In this document: positions 1-9,616 of the stretch, piece by piece
How the letters are laid out: every line of letters begins with the position of its first letter
How positions within the stretch are numbered: position 1 is the stretch's first letter
Origin: Porphyridium purpureum
Taxonomy: Eukaryota; Rhodophyta; Bangiophyceae; Porphyridiales; Porphyridiaceae
Direction: 5' to 3'
Assembly: GCA_008690995.1 (NCBI GenBank)
Contig: VRMN01000011.1
Location: forward strand, 62,001 to 126,000
Length of the DNA stretch: 64,000 nucleotides
Notes under the pieces: model-generated
The model's input: only the letters and a program-made list of their open reading frames with translations
What the model was told of the DNA's origin: nothing
Database searches by the model: none
Program-made: the position numbers and the translations under genes

Positions 1-532
1 GACAGACCTACCAGCACACCAAGACCAACTCTGACCTGCTTGCTGAACTCTATGACGAGCGCGATCTGCAAAATTCGGGCTGTGTTTCGGTATTGATCAG
101 CGTCCACCCGGCCCACAAGGCAACCGAGCCATGTGAACTGGCTGCTTCGCTGACCTCATCGCCGCAACACACGCACCCCCACACCGAATGGACTCGCTCC
201 GAACCCCCCCTCCGCAAGTCGCTCTGCAGTTGGCGTCCGAGTAAAGTACAGTCGATCACTGTACTCAATGCATCCGGTGGTTGAGGTACAGTGCCGACCC
301 GATCAAGTATCCAAAACTGGCACGAGTTCATAAGAAAACGGCATCGGCGCGTGATTTTTGGCGCGCGCGCGAGCGGTTAAACCAAGAAAAGCGAAAACGC
401 AGAAGAGAAAAGGTTAGAACTAGCGCTGAAAGATCAAGAGAAAGCTGCGGGGGTTTGAGGGGAGGGAGAAGAGGAAGAGTGGGTCGCGGTAGAGGAACGG
501 GAGGGGGAGGAGAAGAACGGTGGAGGGAGACG
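1..532. other. Upstream region of the APS kinase gene
   Basis: No coding sequence is supported here. Three hexamers of the recurring CTGTAC/GTACAG type lie at 246-251, 259-264 and 286-291. From about 410 to the start codon at 533 the + strand is almost pure purine (GGGA/GAAG-rich), as seen before many other start codons in this window, so it is probably the 5' leader. An open frame continues upstream of 533 to 281, but its translation is a low-complexity Arg/Gly-rich run that I read as leader. Confidence 0.6.
246..291. promoter_or_regulatory. GTACAG/CTGTAC hexamer cluster upstream of APS kinase
   Basis: GTACAG at 246-251, CTGTAC at 259-264 and GTACAG at 286-291. The same hexamer, usually in pairs, occurs in several other intergenic regions of the window. 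Regulatory function is an inference from this recurrence. Confidence 0.45.
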
Positions 533-1180
533 ATGTCAGAGGCGCAGCAGAAGGCGACTAACGTGCATTGGCACGAGGGCGCGATCACGCGCGAGGACCG
601 GCATGCGCTGCTCGGGCAGAAGGGATGCACCGTGTGGCTCACGGGGCTGAGCGGATCGGGCAAGTCGACCATCACCGTCGAGTTGGAGAAGGTGCTCGTC
701 ATGAATAGCCGCGTGTGCTACCGTCTTGACGGCGACAATATCCGCATGGGCCTCAATAAGAATCTGGGCTTTTCTGCGGACGACCGCGTCGAAAACATCC
801 GCAGGATCGGAGAGGTCGCAAAGCTGTTTGGCGATCTGGGCGTGATTACAACCACGGCGTTCATCTCTCCGTACGCCGCAGATCGAGAGATCTGCCGAAA
901 GCTGCACGAGGACGCAAAGATTCCCTTCTTTGAGGTTCTCGTCGACTGCCCCCTCTCGGTGGCAGAAAGCCGCGATCCAAAGGGGCTGTACAAGAAGGCG
1001 CGCGCTGGTCTGATCAAGAACTTCACTGGGATCGACGACCCGTATGAGGCTCCGGCCGAGCCAGATGTTACAGTCGATACGTCCAAGCTGTCGGTGGAGG
1101 AGTGCGTGGGCGAGATCATCTCGTTCTTGCAGAGCCGGGACATTTTGCCAAAGGATATTGATCTCAAGAAGAAGCCCTAA
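533..1180 (+). CDS. APSK: Adenylyl-sulfate (APS) kinase
   Basis: Phosphorylates adenosine 5'-phosphosulfate with ATP to give PAPS, the donor for sulfation; red algae use sulfation heavily in their cell-wall polysaccharides. The 215-residue protein is the normal length for a stand-alone APS kinase. A Walker A P-loop (GLSGSGKST) lies near residues 38-46, the substrate-binding DGDNIR near 66-71, FISPY near 110-114, and the DPKGLYKKARAG and FTGIDDPYEAP signatures follow. The start at 533 is chosen because homology begins within about 10 residues of it, while the in-frame extension upstream is low-complexity Arg/Gly. No convincing organelle leader remains with this start, so a cytosolic location is possible. 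The next gene runs convergently, with 270 bp between stop codons. Confidence 0.95.
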   Translation: MSEAQQKATNVHWHEGAITREDRHALLGQKGCTVWLTGLSGSGKSTITVELEKVLVMNSRVCYRLDGDNIRMGLNKNLGFSADDRVENIRRIGEVAKLFGDLGVITTTAFISPYAADREICRKLHEDAKIPFFEVLVDCPLSVAESRDPKGLYKKARAGLIKNFTGIDDPYEAPAEPDVTVDTSKLSVEECVGEIISFLQSRDILPKDIDLKKKP

Positions 1181-1450
1181 GAGAAAAGGTTGTACCAGAC
1201 CCGAATTTTTGCATGTCGTCGAGCATGTGATGAATCCTTGAATTTGCTCCTTGCTTCTGTCGTAGGATTCGGTACAAGAAGAGCGCGCAGTGCGGGGCTC
1301 GCGCGCTATGCGGCTCGCGTTCGTTGGCTGTATAACGCCAGTGCTCATAGCACATGGAAAAACATTCTGATAGATTTTATTGATCTGTGGTCTTGGTTTC
1401 TCGTCCGCAGTGTATACGAAAAAGAAAATAGGAAAACCCCGCAGTTTTCG

Positions 1451-2557
1451 TCACCCTGTCTGTTTCTTGATCACGCTGCCTTCCTCGGTAGCAATGGGAT
1501 CTGACCATTCTGTCAGTCCCAGCAGCCGCCGTCCGAGGCAGCTCGGTGTGTATCGGTCGCCAAACCAGTCCTGATTGTGCAGCCGCGGGTCCTGTACAGA
1601 AAGGATGGGTTGGAACTCTCTGGGGTCGTCGACTGGGATCATTTTGATATAGAACACCATACGCCACTGATGGCCAGAGTTGGGAAAATTTCCATGTGGC
1701 AACTGGCTGTTCCACACCAACAGCGAGCCAGCTCGCATGGGCACGCGCATCACCCTGCTCCGCATGGGATCATCATCTGGCACTTCAACAAAATTGCGGT
1801 TGTGCACACCGTCTTGCTTCCCGTAAGAGTGCATGTGCTCCTCGCGCCACTTTTCAAATGGCGCACCATGAAAGCGTGGCACACAGTGAAACCCGCCGGA
1901 CTCTTCAGGACAGTCGGTCAGTGTAATGAGCCCTTGGACTCGAAGAGACCCGTACGCGGAGGCCAACTGCTCCTCCGAAAAGTTCTCCGCGCGTGCAAAG
2001 CCGGCCGCCGACGTCGCGTAATGGAACGGGTTGAGGTCCCAGTGCAGCCAGTCCTTTTTCGTCTGCCACTCTATCCGCTCAATCACGCCTGCGTCTTCGC
2101 TCTTCTCCGACAAAGTGGGGCGCATCACGCCGTACCGATCAATCGATGCCCACAGTTTGTGTGTACCGAGGATATTCTTGAATACGTCGTACACTTTGAC
2201 ATTCTCTCTATTTCTCCACGCTTGTGGCTGCTTGTTGACCGGCATGGTTTTGTCGAGCCGGTAAAGCCTCCGCATGTATGGAAAGCGCCCCGCAAAGCCG
2301 CCGTTGCGACAGATCGCCGCAGGCCAGTTCTCATTATTCCATGTGCTCGCGTCGCGTCGGTCAACTTTGCCGTGCGACTCACTTGCCAAATACTCCCATA
2401 CCTCTCCAATCGACGCTTGCCTCTCGCTCTCGTCCAGCACGCCGTCAACGACCACGAAGCCGTCCTCGTTGAACGCACGAGTATACGCTTCGACCGCGGT
2501 ACTGGGGAAAGATTTCCAGTACACAGCGCCTTCGCCGTGGCCGGCACCGCCGCCCAT
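1451..2557 (-). CDS. Phytanoyl-CoA dioxygenase (PhyH)-like Fe(II)/2-oxoglutarate oxygenase
   Basis: A 368-residue member of the non-haem Fe(II)/2-oxoglutarate dioxygenase superfamily, PhyH-like. The metal triad is visible: H172 and D174 in LHWDLNP, and a distal H288 in QLPHGNFP. R299 in HQWRM would bind the 2-oxoglutarate carboxylate. Substrate cannot be read from sequence; relatives hydroxylate phytanoyl-CoA and diverse other metabolites. The start at 2557 (MGGGAGHG) is the last Met before homology; the frame stays open further upstream to 2764 but there overlaps the coding frame of the small secreted protein. Only 16 bp separate that gene's stop (2574) from this start, on the same strand, an unusual spacing for two nuclear genes. 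Fold confidence is high; specific function is unknown. Confidence 0.8.
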   Translation of the reverse strand: MGGGAGHGEGAVYWKSFPSTAVEAYTRAFNEDGFVVVDGVLDESERQASIGEVWEYLASESHGKVDRRDASTWNNENWPAAICRNGGFAGRFPYMRRLYRLDKTMPVNKQPQAWRNRENVKVYDVFKNILGTHKLWASIDRYGVMRPTLSEKSEDAGVIERIEWQTKKDWLHWDLNPFHYATSAAGFARAENFSEEQLASAYGSLRVQGLITLTDCPEESGGFHCVPRFHGAPFEKWREEHMHSYGKQDGVHNRNFVEVPDDDPMRSRVMRVPMRAGSLLVWNSQLPHGNFPNSGHQWRMVFYIKMIPVDDPREFQPILSVQDPRLHNQDWFGDRYTPSCLGRRLLGLTEWSDPIATEEGSVIKKQTG

Positions 2558-2573
2558 GCTTTCAGCGATTTGG

Positions 2574-2939
2574 TCACGCGGGGACGCGCAAATGTGGCGC
2601 AAAGCCCTTGATGCGAAGGCAGGACTGGAACCGATTCCAGCGCGGCCGATCCACCTCGCCCTCTTCCAGCGGATCGCTCTCATATACTTCAGCGTAGCAG
2701 CTTTCTGACAGGCACCTGAGCACACATGGCACGAAGTCCTCGTCAGAAACCACGCCTTCGGCACACGTTTCGCTCTGCTCGCAGCGAGCTTTGCGCACGC
2801 GCATCGCGCGATAGAACGAACCGCCCTTTCTCTTGCTCTTCACGGCCTGCACCAGCGCGCAGCAGCAGAGCAGCAGCGCCGCCAAGACGACCAGGACAAG
2901 CCGCGGCGCGACGCGGCGGCGCGAGTTGTACCTGTGCAT
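2574..2939 (-). CDS. Small secreted or membrane-anchored DUF4787-like protein
   Basis: A 121-residue protein. Residues about 12-32 form a strong hydrophobic segment (LVLVVLAALLLCCCALVQA) after a basic start, fitting a signal peptide or signal anchor. The remainder is Cys-rich, with a CVLRCLSESCYAEVY...DPLEEGEVD block that resembles the DUF4787 family of plants and fungi (C..C..CY..VY..DPLEEGE.D followed by F..C). Function of that family is not known to me. The ATG at 2939 is only 29 bp from the divergent endonuclease V ATG at 2969, and the stop is 16 bp before the dioxygenase ATG. It may therefore be the first cistron of a two-gene transcript or a separately promoted microgene. Confidence 0.65.
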   Translation of the reverse strand: MHRYNSRRRVAPRLVLVVLAALLLCCCALVQAVKSKRKGGSFYRAMRVRKARCEQSETCAEGVVSDEDFVPCVLRCLSESCYAEVYESDPLEEGEVDRPRWNRFQSCLRIKGFAPHLRVPA

Positions 2940-2968
2940 GTCCCGCGCCCCGAGTAATCAGGTTGGGA

Positions 2969-3862
2969 ATGGAAGAACAACAGGAAGAGGAGCTCCGGCG
3001 CGAGTGGAACGCTGTCCAAGACCGAATTGCAGCTGCGGTACGAATACCAAACGTTTCCTTTGACAACGACGTCGTTCCCGACCAGCCACGGTTCGAACGC
3101 CTCTGCAAGTGCGTGATGTGCCGTGAAGCATCGAGCCTGCTTCCGCGGTTTGAGAGGCATGTGGTAGACGAAAACCGACAGGTGCTAGAAGCGTGCGTGA
3201 AGGCCATACCGGGCCTACGGTACGTGGCCGGTGTTGACATTTCGGAAACAGTGTGCGTGATGGTGGTGCTCGATCTGCACAATCTCGAGCAAGTGTGTTG
3301 CGTCGAAACGTGGGCATCAGAAGAGGACCTGCAGGTACCGTACGTGCCAGGATACCTGGCGTTCCGTGAGTATCCTATGGTGGCTCGATGCGTGGCGAAA
3401 TTGCAGATGCTCCGTCCTGAGCTCATGAATGAAATGATGCTTATGATCGACGGCAATGGACTGTGGCATCCAAAGGGTGCTGGCCTGGCGTGTCACGTAG
3501 GCGTCCAGTGCGATTTGCCCACCGTGGGCGTAGCCAAAAATCTGTACGAAATCAAAGGGATCACCAAGGCCGCCTTGCAAGAGGCACGCGCAGCGCCACA
3601 TGCGGATACGCCAGCGCACGTTGTGCTGCATGCAGTCGCCAATGATGGGCAGCGCTTGGGAGCCGCAATTTATCCAGTGGGCCCAGCAAAGAACCCGGTC
3701 TTCGCGTCTGCGGGACACCGAGTCTCTTTGGACGTCGCCATACTGGTCACCGTGTGGTGCATGAAGTATCGCGTCCCCGAGCCCACGCGACTAGCGGATC
3801 AAATTGGTCGCGCACTGGTCCGTGCGCGTCAAGCCGATTTGGCAACGACACCTCTTGTGTGA
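2969..3862 (+). CDS. ENDOV: Endonuclease V (inosine-specific nuclease)
   Basis: Cleaves near deaminated adenine (inosine) in DNA or, in animals, inosine in RNA. The 297-residue protein carries the whole family signature: VAGVDIS with a catalytic Asp near residue 90, the PYVPGYLAFRE wedge motif at 124-134, DGNG with a second Asp near 161, HPKGAGLACHVGV, PTVGVAKNLY with the conserved Lys near 190, and KNPVFASAGHRVSLD near the C terminus. Homology begins soon after the ATG at 2969; the upstream in-frame extension is Arg-rich and overlaps the divergent gene. No organelle leader is apparent. It converges on the RING E3 gene, with 172 bp between stops. Confidence 0.95.
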   Translation: MEEQQEEELRREWNAVQDRIAAAVRIPNVSFDNDVVPDQPRFERLCKCVMCREASSLLPRFERHVVDENRQVLEACVKAIPGLRYVAGVDISETVCVMVVLDLHNLEQVCCVETWASEEDLQVPYVPGYLAFREYPMVARCVAKLQMLRPELMNEMMLMIDGNGLWHPKGAGLACHVGVQCDLPTVGVAKNLYEIKGITKAALQEARAAPHADTPAHVVLHAVANDGQRLGAAIYPVGPAKNPVFASAGHRVSLDVAILVTVWCMKYRVPEPTRLADQIGRALVRARQADLATTPLV

Positions 3863-4034
3863 ACCTGAAGACCGATCGGATTTCGTTTATCGAAACTGGG
3901 TACTTTTCACAGGCGGAGACAGGTGTCAACAATTCATGACACAACCAGGCGTCTCCGAAGCAGTGCAATTCAATCTATTCCTTCTCGGAAAACAGGCGCA
4001 CGCTCACTTACAGATATACACGCGCCGAGGGACT

Positions 4035-4822
4035 TCACTCGACATGATCGATGTCTTCTTGTTCGGGAGCGCTGGACGCAGTCGCCTGCAGAGGGGGCGA
4101 TGCAGGGGTGCGCGTTTGTTGCTGTATCTGCGCCGCGGCCTTCCGCCGTTCGTAATCCATATCGTCTGTTCGCAGCTCAAAGCGACATTGCGGGCAGTTG
4201 TTGTGGCGGGACAGCCACGGCAAAATGCAGTCTGGATCGAAGAGGTGACCGCAGGGTAATTTGAGTGCTTCCGAGCCGACCTGAAAGGCTTCCCGGCACA
4301 CCACGCATTCTGAGCACTTTTCCAGGTCCGCCGGCTTCATCGAAAACCGCGGCAGTGATGCAACGGCGTCCTTGGCCGCGGGCGGAGGGCCGGCCTGATT
4401 AGGATCGTTCTCCATGAGCTGGTTAATGACGGCCTCCAGTCCGCGCTCGTCGCCAAACACATAGTCGCCCGGGTTGCCATGAAGCTGGAACCCGGTCAGC
4501 GCTTGCAGACCACCGGGACCGAAGAACGCCGCAACGGGAAAGGTGAGCCTGTCTGGCCCGTTCACGTGTCCTCTCCTGAACCCGCCACTCTGTGCGCGCG
4601 CTGAGGGTGTCCTAAACGACGTGACCGAGCTCCCAAAATCCTCACCGCCCAGCGCATTGACTGGGCCAACGTCTCTGCTCATCATGAACGGCGGGGGCGT
4701 TTCTTCCATGCCACCCCCAAACAGACTGAGCATGTGGCGCATCATGATTTCATTACTATTCCCGTTTCCAAGAACGCGAAAATCTTGTCGCACTTGCCGC
4801 CGCCGTGGGGGCGCCGTTGATG

Positions 4823-4857
<35 letters not shown>

Positions 4858-5249
4858 GCCTGATTCGAATCTTGATTCTGCGCACGTTCTTCCGGGAGCG
4901 CGCCACTCGCTCCACGCGCGCCAGCTTCAGCGCCGTCCTGCGCGAGGTGCTGATCGCGCGCGCCCAGCACGTCATCGTCCTCCTCCACCAGCATCATGAG
5001 CACGCCATTGTCTGCATCACGCCCAAAATGCAGCCCCGGCGGCGGCACATGGCCAATCCCCCCGCGCGCGCCGCCTGCGCCCGCGTCCTCCGCCGCGCCG
5101 CGCCCGCCTTCCAGCGTCTCAATAAACCCCTGCCCGCACGCGCCGCACTCCAAGTCGCCCAGCTCCGTCTTGCGCAGCGAGCTGTACAAAACGCGCCGCT
5201 CGCACACGTGACAATAGTACTCCTCGCGGTTCGCCTCTGCCTCCTCCAT
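4035..5249 (-). CDS. RING-H2 E3 ubiquitin ligase, RNF115/RNF126-like
   Basis: Predicted E3 ubiquitin ligase of 404 residues. An N-terminal zinc-ribbon uses C13, C16, C35 and C38 (CHVCERR...CGACGQGF), as in the RNF126/RNF115/BCA2 group, where it binds ubiquitin. A C-terminal RING-H2 at about 313-355 reads CVVCREAF...CGHLFDPDCILPWLSRHNNCPQC with all eight ligands. Between them lies a long disordered region with 11 consecutive Gln. The start at 5249 puts the zinc-ribbon near the N terminus; the open frame continues upstream only through CA- and CT-microsatellite DNA translating to Val-Cys repeats, which I treat as leader. Substrates are unknown. Confidence 0.88.
4824..4856 (-). repeat. CAG trinucleotide repeat coding for 11 Gln
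   Basis: Eleven perfect CTG units on the + strand (CAG on the coding strand) inside the RING E3 gene. The run is pure, so length variation between strains would be expected. Confidence 0.9.
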
Positions 5250-6067
5250 CCCAACCCCCCAAAACCTCAAGCTCCCAGCACTCTCCTTCCTTCTCCCACA
5301 CACACATACACACACACACACACTCCCTCTCTCTCCCTCTCCTTCCCGCCTCTTATCCAATCTCTCTCCACTTTCTCTCTCACTTTCTCCATTCCATTTC
5401 AACTTCAAACCGCGCACTCTTCCCTCTTCTTCATCTTCATCATCATCATCACACATCATACCACAGACGCCTGCTTTTGTGATGTTCTTTCTACACGCTT
5501 CCACAAGATCCAGTCACACTTTCCTGTCCCATCGTTCCTTCTACACACACACACACACACACATAAACAACACTGAACACCCATCCTGAACCCATCACTG
5601 TACACACCCAAACCTTCCGCTGTACCCACACTTCTGCTTCATGCTGCGATCTCACCGTCACATAGACCGAGCTGAACCGATACGGAACCGATACGGAACC
5701 GATAAGGAACCGATACGTAACCGATACGTAACCGATACGTAACCGATAAGGATTCGGGCATGAGAAGGTGAGTGCGAGGGAAGCCGGCACAGAGGGACGA
5801 GAGGACGCGGGATGCAGTAGCGCCACAAGTGGCGCACGTGAGCGTTGCAAGGCAGGAGTCCCTGCTTGTGTTGCGCTAGGGATTGAAAGGGTACCTGAGG
5901 GTTTTGGCGGTTGGTCACATGGGGTGATTAGCAGCAGCGGAACTCGCACGCCGCTTTAGGTATGGTGACAAGACTGCAGTGGGTACTAGAGCAACACTGC
6001 CACGCGCTTCACCGGCTTTCTCATCAGTGTTTGATCTCTTTTTTAATCATAGAAAAAGTGGTGCCGA
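5250..6067. other. Spacer between the RING E3 start and the coiled-coil gene end
   Basis: No gene supported. The part next to the RING gene (about 5280-5460) is CA- and CT-rich on the + strand, giving a purine-rich leader for that minus-strand gene. A second CA run lies at about 5544-5563. CTGTAC hexamers occur near 5600 and 5622. An 11-bp minisatellite occupies 5672-5748. Open frames here translate only to repetitive or low-complexity sequence. Confidence 0.55.
5672..5748. repeat. Minisatellite, seven copies of an 11-bp unit
   Basis: Seven head-to-tail copies of CGGAACCGATA with small variants (first two bases CT, CG or AG; GG changing to GT in the last copies). Two subtypes are grouped in blocks, as expected from local duplication. 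Confidence 0.9.
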
Positions 6068-9000
6068 CTAACGACGGACCGGTTGAATTGGCTTGCGGTG
6101 GTGCGACGTGCGCGGTTTGGCACCGGGCGCGGTTCGCGCTTCGTGCATGTTCAGGAGCTCCGTGATATCGCTGAGCGCGCGGTGAGCCGCGTCCACGTAC
6201 ATCACGTGGCTCTGTTCGAATTGCCGAAGCGTGCGCACAATCTCGTGCTCGCTGCCCAGCTTTTCTGCCGCACAGCTCACGCGGTTCAGCACCAGCGTTG
6301 CGGCTCCATGCGACACCGCAGCATGCACAGTCTTGGCGCGAGGCTCTACGGGGCTCGCGGTACCGTGAGAACGTAGCGCCTTGGTTTGCCCAGATACGCG
6401 CTCGCATTCTTCGTCCTTCGGGGCTTCCTCTTTCAGTGATAGATCGTTCCGCCCCTGCTCGAAGCTTGCCTCGGGCGCCAGAGGTCGCTGCTTTTCGCTC
6501 GCAACCGAAGCGCTCTGTTCGTGCTGCTCGTCGAAAAGTCTCTTCGAGCCACGGACTTGTTCGCGCAGCTTTTGGCATTCAGTCTCCAGAGCGCGCATTT
6601 CCGCACAGACGCTCTCCACCTTGTCTGAGAGATTGCGCTTGGTCTCAGCCAGCCGTAATTCAAGCGCTTGCATATCGCTCTTGCTCGTGTACAGCTCCCT
6701 CTCTCGTGCCGCCACCTCATCCGTCTTTGCTTTCAGCTCGTCGCGGCACAATGCCAACTGCTCGCTGGTTTGCTCGCTTTCGGTCTGGTGACTGCAGAGC
6801 AAGTCAACTTCCGATTGGAGCGCCTCAATTCGCTCCGTGTCGGATGAGATTTTCGCACGGCTTTCGAGGAATTCTGTATTTAGCTCATCACATCGCGCTT
6901 TTGTTTCGTGCAAGCTCGCGCTCAAAGTCTTGCAGCGATTGGCCAAGTCATCCCTGTCCTGGGTCACCTCCAACAGCAACTGCTCAAGCTTCTTCTTTGT
7001 TTCGTCGGTATGCTTCAAGTGAGTGTCCAGTTCCTCAATCTCTGCTTCAAGTGATGTTATGCGCTCGTTCTCTGAAGACTCCCGCGCGGTGCACTCACGG
7101 CACTTGGCATTTTCCTCGGTATCTTGCTCCTCGTTGGCGTGGAGCGCTGCTCTCAGTGCCTCGCACTGTTCGACAGCCTCATCTCGGTCGGTTATCAACT
7201 GATCCATCAGCTGCCTAAGCTGCTCGTTCTCTTCAAAGCTCTGATTCAATCTTTCGTCCATGCCTTCAAAATTGAGCTCAAGCGTAGCAATCTGTTTCAA
7301 GGCCAAGGACTCTCGTTCATGACTCTCTGCACACTGTGCTGATATTTCAGCAGACTCTTCTTCCTTGGTATGCAAAGCCGCGCTCAAAGATTCGCAGCGA
7401 CCTTCAGCGTCATCTCGTTCGTTTGTCATTGCGTAGAGCTGTTCTTTCAGGTGCTCGTTCACATCGAGACTTTCCTTCAAATGTTCGCGCAGATTCTCGA
7501 TTTCCAGCTCCAGCCATGACATGCGCTCATTCATGGAAGACTCTTGTGAACAAACCCCGCTATAGTTGGCAGACATCTCGGCATACTGCTCCTCGTTCTC
7601 TCTTAAACGTATGCTCAGAGCCTCGCACCGAGCCAGCGCTCCGTCTCTGTCATCCGTTACCTGAGACAGCAGTTGTTTCAGGTCCTCATTCGCTCCGTCA
7701 CTTTGTCTGAGCCTTTCTCTCTGGTTTTCAATTTCAATTTCGAGTGACTTCATGACCGCACCCTCGGATGACAAGCGCAGTGTGCGCTCCTCACTGAAAG
7801 TATCGCGTTCGGCCTTGAGCTCCTCTACTTCCGCCTCGAGCAACATGACTTGCTCGGCATGATTTGAAAGAAGCTCCTCCATGCGAGCACGCTCCAGATC
7901 GCCCAGCTGTTCATGCTGCTGCAATCTCATTGAAAGGTCCTCTACATTGTCGAGCGCTCCCTCATACCGTGGCACTAAATCACGAAGCTGCTCTTCCAAG
8001 CCTTCCTTGAGTGCACGCAATCGATGGACTTCATGTGATTCTTGCTCGATCTGGTCGAGGTGCTCCATTTCACGCTGCCTGCACAGGCCGAGCTCGTCCG
8101 TAAGAATGTCATATCGATCCTGCAGTGCTTGAATATCCGCCAGGAAGCTTGCGTCCTTGTGCTGAGACGCTCTTCGTACCTCAGCAAGGTCAGTCTCTAA
8201 CGTTTCTGCAAACGTCTTCACCTGCAGGAGCTCATTCTCGCTAGTGATCACCTTGGTCTCAGTTTCATCCATTTGGGCTCGAAGCTTGTTTAGGTTCATC
8301 TGGGCTGTTTCATACTTTGGAAGAAGCTCCTGAAGTTGGTCCTCCAATTCATCTTTCCTCGCCGACAACTCTTCCATTTTTCTCTTCTCTTCTGCAATCT
8401 GTTCCAGCTGCTCGGCTTCACGCTGCTGTAGCTGGGTGAGTTGCTCTTCAAGATTTATACACTGAACACGCAACTCTTCCATTTCAGAATGTGTGACGGC
8501 TTCCTTCTGCGCATACGCCAGCTGTGTCTCAGCGAGTGTTTCCTCAAGACTTTGTGCGAACGACCGGATCTGGTGCAGTTCACTTTCGGCTGCTGCCACC
8601 TTGTCCTCAAGTTCCTCACGGCATGCCTTTACGTGCTCAAGTTGCTTGAACATGTTCATTCGGCTGCAGTCCATCACGCGCGCCTGTGCCTCGCTTCGCT
8701 CGTATTCGCGCATGTGGTTTTCAACATCCCGCGCCTGCTTTTGCATCGCTGCACGCAAAGCCGCCTGCCCAGCTGCCCACACCTCTTCTTGCTGTTTAAG
8801 ATCCAAAGTCAGCTGCTCGACTTTTGCGTCAGTGACGCTCAAGGTCTTCTCGAGCTCGTCCTTTTCGCGCAGAGTCAGCTCCAGTCGAACCCTGTATTCT
8901 TCACGTGTTCTCTCAGCCTGCTCTATACGGAAATTTAACTGCTCGTCAATACTGTGCGCTGAATATAGGCGCTGAGTCAGTTGTTCGTTCTGGCTCTCAG

Positions 9001-9616
9001 CCTGCTGCAAGCGAAATTTTAACTGCTCATTTTCGCCGTTCACATGGTCGAATGCCAAGCGCATCTCTTCGTTTCGGCACTCTGCCAGCTCCATATCTGA
9101 CTTCAGCTGTTCCTTTTCTGCCTCCAGTGCAGTCGAAATCTCGTTCCTCGACGAAAGCAGCAAGTTGTGTGCCTCCTCCAGCGCGTCTCGTTCTGCTTTC
9201 ACTGAATCGGCCTCTTCGAGAAGTGCGCCGATGCGTTTAAGCTCGGCTTTCAATACCCTGTTCTTCTCAGCGGCTTCCTGGTTCTCTGCCAAGGTCTGTA
9301 AGTACGCTGTGCGGGTGCGATGAAGCAGGCTTTTCGTTTCGGCGATGGTCTTATCCTTCTCCTTGATTGCCAGCGTCATTGCGGACAGGCGATTGCTGTC
9401 CAAGCGACCGGCTTCTTCCTGCACACGGAGGTTTTCCTCCTCACGCAGTCGGCGCGCTTCCTCGGCTTGAGAGGCGTGGTATATGCGCAAGCCTGCTTCA
9501 ATGGCTAGATTGCCGTTCAACGACTTGGACTTGCCGGGCACTACACGCGGTGGCGCGTTCTCGGCGTTCATGGCACTGGTTGAATCACCCAGCACTGCCA
9601 CTTCGCCAAGACCCAT
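6068..9616 (-). CDS. Long coiled-coil protein, unrecognised
   Basis: A 1,182-residue protein that is almost entirely predicted coiled coil. After about 50 non-helical residues, heptad-like Leu/Glu/Gln/Lys-rich sequence runs to about residue 1,000. The middle has imperfect internal repeats of about 60-70 residues built on E.EIENLREHLK.S.D.NE.LK.QL followed by ERD.AE.RCE.L.AAL. The C-terminal 120 residues are less regular and end in a basic tail. No motor, membrane or enzymatic domain is seen. Such proteins tether membranes (golgins) or build centrosomal or cytoskeletal scaffolds, but nothing here decides between those. The start at 9616 (MGLGEVAVLG) is the first ATG of the frame. Confidence 0.8.
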   Translation of the reverse strand: MGLGEVAVLGDSTSAMNAENAPPRVVPGKSKSLNGNLAIEAGLRIYHASQAEEARRLREEENLRVQEEAGRLDSNRLSAMTLAIKEKDKTIAETKSLLHRTRTAYLQTLAENQEAAEKNRVLKAELKRIGALLEEADSVKAERDALEEAHNLLLSSRNEISTALEAEKEQLKSDMELAECRNEEMRLAFDHVNGENEQLKFRLQQAESQNEQLTQRLYSAHSIDEQLNFRIEQAERTREEYRVRLELTLREKDELEKTLSVTDAKVEQLTLDLKQQEEVWAAGQAALRAAMQKQARDVENHMREYERSEAQARVMDCSRMNMFKQLEHVKACREELEDKVAAAESELHQIRSFAQSLEETLAETQLAYAQKEAVTHSEMEELRVQCINLEEQLTQLQQREAEQLEQIAEEKRKMEELSARKDELEDQLQELLPKYETAQMNLNKLRAQMDETETKVITSENELLQVKTFAETLETDLAEVRRASQHKDASFLADIQALQDRYDILTDELGLCRQREMEHLDQIEQESHEVHRLRALKEGLEEQLRDLVPRYEGALDNVEDLSMRLQQHEQLGDLERARMEELLSNHAEQVMLLEAEVEELKAERDTFSEERTLRLSSEGAVMKSLEIEIENQRERLRQSDGANEDLKQLLSQVTDDRDGALARCEALSIRLRENEEQYAEMSANYSGVCSQESSMNERMSWLELEIENLREHLKESLDVNEHLKEQLYAMTNERDDAEGRCESLSAALHTKEEESAEISAQCAESHERESLALKQIATLELNFEGMDERLNQSFEENEQLRQLMDQLITDRDEAVEQCEALRAALHANEEQDTEENAKCRECTARESSENERITSLEAEIEELDTHLKHTDETKKKLEQLLLEVTQDRDDLANRCKTLSASLHETKARCDELNTEFLESRAKISSDTERIEALQSEVDLLCSHQTESEQTSEQLALCRDELKAKTDEVAARERELYTSKSDMQALELRLAETKRNLSDKVESVCAEMRALETECQKLREQVRGSKRLFDEQHEQSASVASEKQRPLAPEASFEQGRNDLSLKEEAPKDEECERVSGQTKALRSHGTASPVEPRAKTVHAAVSHGAATLVLNRVSCAAEKLGSEHEIVRTLRQFEQSHVMYVDAAHRALSDITELLNMHEARTAPGAKPRTSHHRKPIQPVRR

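Noticed and set aside
281-532. Extended N terminus for APS kinase
   Set aside because: The extension is Arg/Gly low complexity from a purine-rich leader and lacks homology.
1577-2611. A 344-codon open frame on the + strand
   Set aside because: It is antisense to the dioxygenase gene, which has complete catalytic motifs. The + translation shows no domain.
5250-5504. N-terminal extension of the RING E3 gene with a Val-Cys repeat
   Set aside because: The repeat comes from a CA microsatellite; homology begins at the Met at 5249.
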